Both the position numbers and the translations under genes were made by a program. Under the pieces are notes generated by a model, which was not told the DNA's origin, made no database searches, and saw only the letters and a program-made list of their open reading frames with translations. Below are positions 6,122 through 12,110 of a DNA stretch of 12,110 nucleotides, piece by piece (the stretch's first letter is position 1; the number at the start of each line of letters is the position of its first letter). This DNA comes from Bacillota bacterium (lineage in GTDB: Bacteria; Bacillota; Clostridia; Clostridiales; Clostridiaceae), in assembly GCA_030706065.1 (NCBI GenBank), contig JAUZPH010000063.1, forward strand, positions 1 to 12,110, given 5' to 3'.

Positions 6122-8029
6122 CTACCGGTCCGAGTATATGTCCGAAAACTCAATATGGATTCTCTCCACCTTGTTTTGTCCTGTAAGGGTATCTTCTGCA
6201 AGGGCCACCTTGGTTTCAGGAAGCTGAATTACCGGAAGTTCAATTATGAATTCACTGCCCTTTCCATATTCACTTTCAACCCGGATTGTCCCTTTATGCA
6301 TTTCTACTAATGATTTTACAAGGGATAAGCCGATGCCACTGCCTTCATGATTTCTTGTAAGGGACCTATCCACCTGTCTGAACCTCTCAAAGATTATTTC
6401 CAACTGGTCTTTCGGGATTCCCTCACCGGTGTCCTTAACTGATATTGACAATCTATTCCCCAGGTCCTTGATTACGACCCAGATTTCCCCTCCCGGTTTG
6501 GTAAACTTTATGGAGTTGGAGAGGAGGTTTAAGATTATCCTCTCAATCTGATCGGGGTCGCAGGCCATAATCTTTTCTTCAGTATCCGTGTCGAAGCCAA
6601 CAAAGATGCCCATTCCTTCCGTATATTCTGCAACGGAGAGGGTTATGTCCTCCACCAGACTAATTATATTATGGTTTTTCAAATGCAATTTGAAGGCTGC
6701 GGAACGGATTTTGGTAAGGTCAATCAAATTATTGACGAGTCTCAGCAGCCGGTAGCAGTTCTGCCTCATCACAGAGACATGCTTTTTTATATTCCTGCCA
6801 AGATTATCCTCGGGATCGTTCTTTAAAAAAAGCTCTATCAATTGTATGGCGCCAAAGATCACATTCAAAGGGGTTTTGAACTCATGGGATACATTGGTAA
6901 GGAATTCGCTTCTCAATCTGTCGTATTCCAGTTCGGATTTCAAATTCTGATTTTCAATGCTCTGCTCATTGAGCTTGTTTACCATAAGATTGAAGGCGTT
7001 CGTCAGCCCTTGGACCTCCTCCGGGCCTTCGGTATCGACATAGCTGACCACATTGTTTTGACTCATCTTGTAAATCTGATTTTCAAAGTTCTTTATGGGC
7101 AGAGTAGTATATCTTTTCAGTATCAGACCCGCAGCGAGAATGGAGATAAGGGCGAGGACAACTATACTCCCCGAACCGATATTCAAGGTGCCTTTGGTTT
7201 GTAAAAAGATATCCCGCTCGGCTATGATGGTCAGTTTCCCCTGATAACCGTTTAAAACCCCGTCAAGTGGCATGGAACATATTATTTCATTGTTAACAAA
7301 ATCAGTAAAGGGTTCATTGCCATTTTTTTTATTCACTTTGACAAACTCGTCAATATTTTTACTGGTTGTATCACTATAAACAACTCTGTCTCCGAAGGTC
7401 ATAAATAACTTTTGCCCAAGCAGCTTCTCAATCTCGCCTATATACTTGGCGGAGATACTTTTACCGATGATAAAGAGACCTGCCGGTTCCCCCTTGTAGT
7501 TGCTTTTTAAGATTTGACTTGCATAAAACAAATAAGGACTTCCATCATACATCAATATTCCTTTTGCATACATGGGAGGGCTGACATCATAGGGAGATTT
7601 CATTATTTCATATATACTTGAGATTTTTAAAAGCTGTGCTGCATCATTTTCCTTTAAGCCATACTCATCAATAACTTCATTGTTTGTATTTATTACAACA
7701 GAAAGGTCAACATCAAAGTTTTCGGGTATCCATCCGGAAAAGTTTTCCCCGAACCACTTCCGGTCTTTTTCCTCAATCTTTTCATAAGCATCATCCCAGA
7801 TTGCATAGTCCCGGACAGTCATGCCGAGTTCCTTCAGCTTTTCCTGTATAATCATATTTGTTTGATTTCCCAAGACGTGTATATTCTGGTTCTCCAGTTT
7901 TGAAAGAGAATTTGAAATTATAAAATTGTTGAATATAAAGGAAGCTGCCAGAGGAACAAATCCAATTATCATCAAGGCAAACAGAATCCTGTTTTCAATG
8001 CTCTTAAGCAGGCTTAAATTATTTTTCAT
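6122..8029 (-). CDS. Sensor histidine kinase, CHASE4-HAMP-HisKA-HATPase
   Basis: This is a 635-residue membrane kinase. A first membrane helix lies at about 15-38. An extracellular CHASE4 sensor follows (about 60-275), recognised by RDYAIWDDAY (73-82). A second helix is at about 285-304, and a HAMP linker at 305-360. The HisKA domain has NVSHEFKTPLN with the phosphoacceptor His382. The ATPase domain has the N box NLLSNSIKF (501-509), the G1 box DTGEGIP (533-539), the F box FERF and the G2 box GSGIGLSL (563-570). All catalytic motifs look intact. About 35 residues beyond the last motif are poorly conserved. The ribosome site GGGGGA sits in the 16-bp gap behind the upstream gene, so the two are one operon. 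No response regulator is visible downstream; the partner must be elsewhere. The CHASE4 ligand cannot be predicted. Confidence 0.92.
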   Translation of the reverse strand: MKNNLSLLKSIENRILFALMIIGFVPLAASFIFNNFIISNSLSKLENQNIHVLGNQTNMIIQEKLKELGMTVRDYAIWDDAYEKIEEKDRKWFGENFSGWIPENFDVDLSVVINTNNEVIDEYGLKENDAAQLLKISSIYEIMKSPYDVSPPMYAKGILMYDGSPYLFYASQILKSNYKGEPAGLFIIGKSISAKYIGEIEKLLGQKLFMTFGDRVVYSDTTSKNIDEFVKVNKKNGNEPFTDFVNNEIICSMPLDGVLNGYQGKLTIIAERDIFLQTKGTLNIGSGSIVVLALISILAAGLILKRYTTLPIKNFENQIYKMSQNNVVSYVDTEGPEEVQGLTNAFNLMVNKLNEQSIENQNLKSELEYDRLRSEFLTNVSHEFKTPLNVIFGAIQLIELFLKNDPEDNLGRNIKKHVSVMRQNCYRLLRLVNNLIDLTKIRSAAFKLHLKNHNIISLVEDITLSVAEYTEGMGIFVGFDTDTEEKIMACDPDQIERIILNLLSNSIKFTKPGGEIWVVIKDLGNRLSISVKDTGEGIPKDQLEIIFERFRQVDRSLTRNHEGSGIGLSLVKSLVEMHKGTIRVESEYGKGSEFIIELPVIQLPETKVALAEDTLTGQNKVERIHIEFSDIYSDR

Positions 8030-8045
8030 ACTGTAATCCCCCTGA

Positions 8046-9638
8046 TTATATTACCGAACTTTTATTATTGAATAATTCAATAAAGGTATCTGTGAGTGCC
8101 GGATCGAACTGAGAGCCGCTGTTTTTTCGGAGCTCAAGTATGGCAGCGTCAAGTGACAGACTTTCAGTATATGCCCTTCTAATGGTCATGGCGGAAAAGG
8201 CATCTGCAACCTGCATGATAAGGCCCTCAATTGGGGTTTCTTTTCCCTTGATGCCATATGGGTATCCGGTGCCGTCAAACCTTTCATGATGATAGCTGAT
8301 TCCGTTCAACATTGCTTCCGGTAACTGCATGCTCTTCAGCATATCCAGCCCATCGTCAACATGGTCCCAAATGATGGAATATTCTTCCGGAGTCAGCACC
8401 CAGGGTTTTCTCAGTATTTCGATGGGGATATAGAGCTTCCCGATATCGTGGAGCAGTCCGGAAATATATATATCTTTGACACTTCTTTCCGGGAGCCCGT
8501 AAGCCGCTGCCAGCTCTGCAGCATATTGGGCAACATATTGGGAATGTATATAGGTGTAGGTATCCTTTTCTTCCAGGGCCTTAAGTAAACGTCTGCATTT
8601 CTCGGTGAGGTTCGTTTTGTTCAGCATACTGTTATAGGATAGCTTGTACTCACCGTATTTATTGGAATACATGTTGCTTTCTGACTGATTCAAGAGCTCT
8701 TGTATTGTCAGGCTTTTATTGGAGGTGGAAAGAGCCTGTCCAATAGTAAAGGAAATCCTCAGAGGAGGAAGGGTTGGTTTTACGTAAAAGATCTTGTTTC
8801 CTGCGCTCAGATATAACCTGTCAATGATTGTTCCGGGCTGGTTGGGCCTAAGGCCATATAAAAGGATAACAAACTGATCTCCAGCCAGTCTTGCAATTAT
8901 ACAATTAATACCCATCAATTCTTTCTTCAGTAAATCGGAAAATTCTATAAGGATTTTATTCCCGGCAATATGTCCATAAGTATCATTCAATTGTTTGAAA
9001 TTGTCTATATCTATGAGCAGGACTGCGGCTTCGGGTGTTTTACCGAGCAGCTCCGTGCTCGTGTCCATAAAATGATTCAAATTTAACAGGCCGGTAAGGG
9101 AATCCGTTATGCTGAGCTTGTGATATCTGTCTCTTTCAAAGCTCAGTTTTCGGAAGAGATAAAAGATAGTGGAAAAGGCTGCAGAGACGTACAAAATCTG
9201 AAGTATATTGCCTGTGACAATATCGGTATCATCCTTCCCAAAGTAGGTTGAAAACATCTGTGCAAGTAGGAGGCCGGCAATATTGGGGGATACTGCGTCA
9301 GGTAATAAATATGAGAATATAAGGGGGAGATAGTAGGCGGTTCTCTCCACATATAAAATTTCTATATTGTAAAACTCCACAGGCAGGTAAAAGGAGATAA
9401 AGGCCAGTATTAAAAAGAAATATTTAAGCAGGAGGCGTCCATTCCAAAAGTTGGCGAGAAGCAGGAAACCTGTAAAAAGAACTGGGTATATCAGCAGCAG
9501 ATTGGAATGTATCGCAGATGTCGTAAAGCTGGCTCCGGCAATAAGTATAATTCCGCAGAATGCGTATTTGCCAAAGTTCTTTGAAACGTGATTGTATAAG
9601 GCTGTCAACAGTTCCTTAAGAGATTTTTTTAGTATCAT
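8046..9638 (-). CDS. Membrane GGDEF/HD-GYP protein, probable c-di-GMP phosphodiesterase
   Basis: This 530-residue protein has five or six N-terminal membrane helices (about 25-163), then a diguanylate-cyclase-type domain (about 170-335) and an HD-GYP domain (about 350-525). The cyclase domain keeps TDSLTGLLN and LIDIDNFKQLND, but the signature reads AGDQF (252-256) instead of GGDEF, and no RxxD inhibitory site is seen, so cyclase activity is unlikely; GTP binding may remain. The HD-GYP site is complete: H365, H397-D398, K401, H426, H450-H451, D479, and GTGYPYG at 456-462. Such domains hydrolyse c-di-GMP to pGpG or GMP. The start at 9638 follows AGGGTGGTGGG (plus-strand positions 9642-9652). 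The protein is first in an operon with the CHASE4 kinase, suggesting linked sensing and c-di-GMP turnover. Confidence 0.92.
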   Translation of the reverse strand: MILKKSLKELLTALYNHVSKNFGKYAFCGIILIAGASFTTSAIHSNLLLIYPVLFTGFLLLANFWNGRLLLKYFFLILAFISFYLPVEFYNIEILYVERTAYYLPLIFSYLLPDAVSPNIAGLLLAQMFSTYFGKDDTDIVTGNILQILYVSAAFSTIFYLFRKLSFERDRYHKLSITDSLTGLLNLNHFMDTSTELLGKTPEAAVLLIDIDNFKQLNDTYGHIAGNKILIEFSDLLKKELMGINCIIARLAGDQFVILLYGLRPNQPGTIIDRLYLSAGNKIFYVKPTLPPLRISFTIGQALSTSNKSLTIQELLNQSESNMYSNKYGEYKLSYNSMLNKTNLTEKCRRLLKALEEKDTYTYIHSQYVAQYAAELAAAYGLPERSVKDIYISGLLHDIGKLYIPIEILRKPWVLTPEEYSIIWDHVDDGLDMLKSMQLPEAMLNGISYHHERFDGTGYPYGIKGKETPIEGLIMQVADAFSAMTIRRAYTESLSLDAAILELRKNSGSQFDPALTDTFIELFNNKSSVI

Positions 9639-9692
9639 ATGCCCACCACCCTACCATATATACATTTGTTTGACCTTTCACCTCAAAATCGG

Positions 9693-9720
9693 ATTATATT
9701 TAAAGATCAATATTGCACAA
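9693..9720 (-). promoter_or_regulatory. Candidate promoter of the GGDEF/HD-GYP operon
   Basis: Read on the minus strand, TTGTGC (9715-9720) and TATAAT (9693-9698) are separated by 16 bases, a fair sigma-A-type promoter. The predicted start near 9686 would leave a leader of about 48 bases before the ATG at 9638. Confidence 0.5.
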
Positions 9721-9851
9721 ATTTGTTTCAAGGCAATAATTGCTGCATATTAAATACTTATATGATAATATTATACAATAAATAATGTCGAAGTAAGATG
9801 AATAACCGCTATTTAAAAATATTATTAATGTAATTATCCTTATTGTTTAAT

Positions 9852-9880
9852 TTAACATTTTGTGGATTATATTGTATAAT
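9852..9880 (+). promoter_or_regulatory. Strong sigma-A-like promoter, plus strand
   Basis: TTAACA (9852-9857) and TATAAT (9875-9880) are separated by exactly 17 bases. A transcript would start near 9887 and run at once into the hairpin at 9900-9935. It could make a very short RNA, or a leaderless message from the ATG at 9891, whose 71-codon hydrophobic frame is the antisense of the 50-codon minus-strand frame. In DNA this AT-rich a chance match is possible. Confidence 0.4.
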
Positions 9881-9895
9881 AAGCTAGTATATGAT

Positions 9896-9935
9896 AAAAA
9901 AGAAGCTATCTGTGAAAACCAGCAGATGGCTTCTT
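9896..9935 (-). terminator. Rho-independent terminator, best on the minus strand
   Basis: AAGAAGCTATCTG (9900-9912) pairs with CAGATGGCTTCTT (9923-9935), 13 pairs including one wobble, with a 10-base loop. On the minus strand the stem ends in a run of six T (plus-strand A run 9896-9901). It touches the stop codon of the possible minus-strand gene at 9935-9937, which supports transcription of that strand. On the plus strand the trailing CATTTTC is a poorer T run. Confidence 0.65.
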
Positions 9936-10087
9936 CATTTTCGGCTATTGTCAAGCCGATCTATGACCCTTGCAGCTATTTTGAATTTAGTATTCATCTG
10001 GTGGATATTCTGGAATTCATTATTCCCTGGAGCTCTCTTTGAATTTATATTTTGTGCCTCAACATCGGCATTTCTGTTAATCTTCAT
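9935..10087 (-). CDS. Possible 50-residue hydrophilic protein, unknown
   Basis: A minus-strand ATG at 10087 opens a 50-codon frame ending in TGA at 9935-9937. The protein is hydrophilic and rich in Asn, Arg, Lys and Gln; it starts MKINRNADVEAQN and ends in a probable helix KIAARVIDRLDNSRK. It has no signal peptide and no cysteine. AAAAGG lies 11 bases upstream of the ATG, a weak and rather distant ribosome site. Support comes from the terminator that follows the stop directly, the protein-like composition and the absence of another reason for a minus-strand terminator there. Against it are the weak translation signal and an overlapping 71-codon plus-strand frame. I do not recognise the family. 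Confidence 0.4.
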   Translation of the reverse strand: MKINRNADVEAQNINSKRAPGNNEFQNIHQMNTKFKIAARVIDRLDNSRK

Positions 10088-10107
10088 TATATCACTGCCT
10101 TTTTAAA

Positions 10108-10290
10108 AGCGGACATTCTATCGTCAATCATGGTTTAACAGGTGCGGGCAGCCTTCATGCAGTTTCGAAGGCATTGATACCGGTAATGCCTCTGAGCCGC
10201 TTGAAAGTACTACTGTCTGAAATCGCTAAAGGGCTCGAAAAAAGCCCCCAGGTTTTGAAATCCGCCGCCATCGGTTTTTACCGTTAATCA
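10108..10290. other. GC-richer block with stems: structured RNA or gene remnant
   Basis: This block is visibly richer in G and C than the DNA on both sides. It contains several stems: GCGG (10144-10147) with CCGC (10197-10200), AGGCATT (10169-10175) with AATGCCT (10185-10191), GCCTTC (10151-10156) with GAAGGC (10167-10172), and GGGCT (10231-10235) with AGCCC (10243-10247). A plus-strand frame is open from 10081 to the stop at 10285-10287 and reads protein-like (SRLKVLLSEIAKGLEKSP), but it has no start codon near its beginning. Minus-strand frames are also long and interrupted. Both a structured RNA and a decayed gene or mobile-element end remain possible. Confidence 0.35.
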
Positions 10291-10378
10291 TTCCTCTCAA
10301 TGTCGTATACAATATAATTCAACACGTTCAGATATTTTCCTCCTGGGATTAACGGGATAATTGGTATGACAAAAGCCA
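10285..10378 (-). pseudogene. Possible remnant of a threonine/serine exporter (ThrE/YjjB type)
   Basis: A minus-strand frame starting at an ATG at 10378 encodes 31 residues beginning MAFVIPIIPLIPGGKYLNVL and ends in TAA. The segment IPIIPLIPGG followed by a tyrosine-containing helix and an acidic residue resembles the signature of the second ThrE domain (DUF3815), whose usual form is a PLvPGg-(l/i)Y pattern. The frame continues open upstream without a start codon, through very AT-rich DNA, into the amidohydrolase region. Only a fragment could be present, so it would be a dead remnant. The match is short and made from memory, so chance is a real alternative. Confidence 0.25.
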
Positions 10379-10467
10379 TATATTTAGCAGTTAATATTTT
10401 CAAATTGATATATATTATGTACAATTTTTAATAAGATTACATTATTTAAATTTATTAGGAATGAATA

Positions 10468-10513
10468 TTGCAAAAATTTGGAGTATTTATTAAAATGTTA
10501 CTATAAGGAGGGG
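10468..10513 (+). promoter_or_regulatory. Promoter and ribosome site of the amidohydrolase operon
   Basis: TTGCAA (10468-10473) and TAAAAT (10491-10496) are separated by 17 bases, with a predicted start near 10503. The ribosome site AAGGAGGGG (10505-10513) follows and leaves five bases to the ATG at 10519. The 5' leader would then be very short; an upstream promoter is also possible. Confidence 0.45.
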
Positions 10514-10518
10514 ATATT

Positions 10519-11418
10519 ATGATTAAAGTTACAAGTGAAACCTGCATCTACAGATTTTCAAAGGATAATAAACCGGCTGCCTCGGTGGAAAGCGGCGAAA
10601 CAGTCATTTTTGAAACCCTGGATTGTTTCGGAAATCAAATCCAAAGTAATGATGACAAGCTTGAGACCATGGACTGGAACAGAGTGAATCCGGCTACCGG
10701 TCCTGTATACGTTAACGGAGCCGAACCGGGTGATGTACTTAAGGTCACAATTCAAAGGATTACTTGCAGGAACAAGGGAGTCATTGCAACCGGAGAGAAT
10801 TTTGGCGTATTGGGGGACAAGTTTAAGGGTCTTGTTTCAAGAGTAGTGCCCATCAAAGACGATATGGCGGTTTTTGATGAAAAACTGAGCCTGCCCTTGA
10901 ACAGGATGATAGGAGTTATTGGTGTGGCACCGGAGGGAGAGGCTTTGAATACGGGAACTCCGGGACATCACGGCGGAAACATGGACAACACCAGGATCAC
11001 TGAAAATGCAGTATTGTATTTGCCGGTAGCGGTACCGGGAGCACTGTTTGCCCTAGGGGATTTGCATGCAGTAATGGGTGACGGGGAGATAAGTGGCACA
11101 GGCCTTGAAGTTGCCGGTGAGGTACAGGTTCAATTGGAGGTTATAAAAGGCCTGAAATTGAACAATCCTGTACTGGAGAATGAAAATTTCTATGCAGCTA
11201 TTGCATCGGCAGCCACTTTGGATGAAGCAGTCAGTGCCTCCGTAAGTGATATGTTTGATATTGCTGCAAGCAGAATTGAGTTGCCAGATACTGAAATTAC
11301 AATGCTGTTCAGTCTGGCAGGACAGACTCAGATCTGCCAGGTGGTTGACCCTCTTAAAACCGCCAGGTTTGTCATTCCCAAGTGTGTGTTGGAAAAGTAT
11401 AATTTCAAATTTGTATAG
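10519..11418 (+). CDS. Acetamidase/formamidase-family amidohydrolase
   Basis: This 299-residue protein matches the FmdA/AmdA family, cytoplasmic enzymes that hydrolyse short amides such as formamide or acetamide to ammonia and the acid. Conserved blocks are seen in order: NPATGPVYVNGAEPGDVL at 57-74, TGTPGHHGGNMD at 145-156, and LGDLHAVMGDGEISGTGLE at 179-197. The histidine- and aspartate-rich blocks form the presumed metal-dependent active site. Length of about 300 residues is normal for the short bacterial branch. The start is fixed by AAGGAGGGG. The next gene is a permease 21 bp downstream, so the two probably form an operon for importing a compound and cleaving an amide. The natural substrate is not shown by the sequence; many family members are annotated without tested activity. 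Confidence 0.88.
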   Translation: MIKVTSETCIYRFSKDNKPAASVESGETVIFETLDCFGNQIQSNDDKLETMDWNRVNPATGPVYVNGAEPGDVLKVTIQRITCRNKGVIATGENFGVLGDKFKGLVSRVVPIKDDMAVFDEKLSLPLNRMIGVIGVAPEGEALNTGTPGHHGGNMDNTRITENAVLYLPVAVPGALFALGDLHAVMGDGEISGTGLEVAGEVQVQLEVIKGLKLNNPVLENENFYAAIASAATLDEAVSASVSDMFDIAASRIELPDTEITMLFSLAGQTQICQVVDPLKTARFVIPKCVLEKYNFKFV

Positions 11419-11439
11419 AATTGTGAAGAGGTGTATTTG

Positions 11440-12110
11440 ATGAGTGAAAGTAATTTAAACACTGCAAACGCTAACATAGAGAACTTTGGATACAAGCAGG
11501 AGCTGAAGCGTTCCCTGACTATTTGGGATCTTATTATTTACGGACTCATATTTATGGTGCCAATCGCACCCTTTGGAATTTATGGATATATAGCAGACAG
11601 CTCAATGGGCATGGTTGCCCTGGCATATGCCATCGGTATGGTAGGGATGATCTTTACGGCCTTCAGCTATGCCAGAATGTCCGAGGACTTTCCTATAGCC
11701 GGTTCTGTTTATGCTTATGCCAGCAAAGGAGTTAGTTCCGGAGTAGGTTTTATGTCCGGCTGGGCTATACTTCTGGATTATGTTTTAGTTCCGGCTCTTT
11801 TGTATGTTGTAAGTGCTGCGGCGTTGAACGGGATGTTCCCGGATATCCCTGCAGTTGTCTGGGGCCTGTTATTTATCGTCATTAATACAGTTATCAATGT
11901 ACGTGGAATTGAATTCACTGCAAAATTCAATAAGATCGTATTGGTGCTGGAGCTTATTGTTCTTGCCATATTCCTGGTTGCAGCTACAGCTGCGGTAATC
12001 AATGGAGTAAACAATTCACATTTTACCTTCAAGCCTTTCTTTGATTCCTCCAAATTCAGCCTTTCTCTCGTTATGGGTGCCGTATCGGTAGCGGTTCTCA
12101 GCTTCCTGGG
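11440..12110 (+). CDS. APC-family amino acid permease, N-terminal part (3' end outside window)
   Basis: An ATG at 11440, preceded by GAAGAGGTG (11425-11433), opens a frame that remains open to the end of the window, giving 223 visible residues. A cytoplasmic N-terminus of about 25 residues is followed by LTIWDLIIYGLIFMVPIAPF (26-45), the first, broken helix of the APC fold. The signature FPIAGSVYAYASKG (84-97) and further hydrophobic helices at about 104-130, 136-153 and 164-188 follow. These match amino acid permeases of the AA_permease_2 type, which are proton- or sodium-coupled or exchange one substrate for another. About half of the expected length of 450 or so residues is present. Pairing with the amidohydrolase suggests uptake of an amino acid, amide or amine that feeds that enzyme. 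The exact substrate is unknown. Confidence 0.88.
   Translation, partial: MSESNLNTANANIENFGYKQELKRSLTIWDLIIYGLIFMVPIAPFGIYGYIADSSMGMVALAYAIGMVGMIFTAFSYARMSEDFPIAGSVYAYASKGVSSGVGFMSGWAILLDYVLVPALLYVVSAAALNGMFPDIPAVVWGLLFIVINTVINVRGIEFTAKFNKIVLVLELIVLAIFLVAATAAVINGVNNSHFTFKPFFDSSKFSLSLVMGAVSVAVLSFL

Larger units (their letters stand above)
9639..10518. other. 880-bp divergent intergenic region with several unexplained elements
   Basis: This region separates the minus-strand signalling operon from the plus-strand amidohydrolase operon. From left to right it holds: the operon promoter (9693-9720); a plus-strand promoter-like site (9852-9880); a hairpin (9900-9935) with its best T run on the minus strand; a possible 50-codon minus-strand gene (9935-10087); a GC-richer block (about 10108-10290) inside otherwise very AT-rich DNA; a minus-strand frame resembling the conserved core of a threonine/serine exporter (10285-10378); and the promoter and ribosome site of the amidohydrolase gene. 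None of these explains the whole length. No riboswitch that I can name was found. Confidence 0.7.

Noticed and set aside
6842..7204. 120-codon plus-strand frame within the histidine kinase gene
   Set aside because: It is the antisense of a well-conserved kinase coding region and has no ribosome site or homology.
9860..10042. 60-codon plus-strand frame starting at 9860
   Set aside because: Its ATG lies inside the spacer of the promoter-like site and it has no ribosome site; codon content shows no protein-like pattern.
9891..10106. 71-codon hydrophobic plus-strand frame starting just after a strong promoter
   Set aside because: It has no ribosome site, begins inside a hairpin, and is the antisense of the 50-codon hydrophilic frame, which itself predicts a hydrophobic opposite strand. 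Kept only as an alternative in the findings.
9639..10300. c-di-GMP riboswitch controlling the GGDEF/HD-GYP operon or its neighbours
   Set aside because: I looked on both strands for the conserved GGGCAAACC-type core and the receptor stem of class I and did not find them.

Overview
The window looks like a chromosomal stretch from a low-to-moderate GC Firmicute, most likely of class Clostridia. The reasons are strong purine-rich ribosome binding sites (AGGAG, GGGGGA), A/T-rich codon choice with many AGA/AGG arginines and ATA isoleucines, AT-rich intergenic DNA with Rho-independent terminators, and protein families common in that group (small GNATs, a CBO0543-type membrane protein, a CHASE4 histidine kinase, an HD-GYP protein). 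No rRNA, tRNA, CRISPR array, integrase or intact insertion sequence was seen.

Layout. (1) Positions 1-1883, plus strand: a tight run of small cytoplasmic enzymes. These are the C-terminal part of a NUDIX hydrolase, a FlaR-like P-loop kinase and two GNAT acetyltransferases, with gaps of 1-14 bp; the run ends in a long imperfect hairpin. (2) Positions 2054-4759, plus strand: single genes for a zinc-dependent deaminase, a small lipoprotein preceded by a structured leader, a third GNAT, and a CBO0543-type membrane protein. Terminator-like hairpins follow the deaminase, the third GNAT and the membrane protein. (3) Positions 4880-6010, plus strand: a GTPase with a C-terminal DUF697 membrane-associated domain. 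(4) Positions 6122-9638, minus strand and convergent with the GTPase: a two-gene signalling operon. The first gene is a membrane GGDEF/HD-GYP protein with a degenerate GGDEF site and a complete HD-GYP site, so probably a c-di-GMP phosphodiesterase. The second is a CHASE4-HAMP-HisKA-HATPase sensor kinase with no response regulator beside it. (5) Positions 9639-10518: an 880-bp divergent intergenic region. It is AT-rich but contains an approximately 180-bp GC-richer block, a possible 50-codon minus-strand gene ending in a good terminator, and a possible remnant of a threonine/serine exporter. (6) Positions 10519-12110, plus strand: an acetamidase/formamidase-family amidohydrolase followed 21 bp later by an APC-family amino acid permease that runs off the window.

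Functionally, the left half is a collection of small modifying and detoxifying enzymes. The centre is an environmental sensing module (a c-di-GMP degrader plus a sensor kinase). The right end looks like a pair for uptake of an amino acid or related compound and hydrolysis of an amide. The most poorly explained DNA is 9850-10380, followed by the structured leader at 2913-3011.
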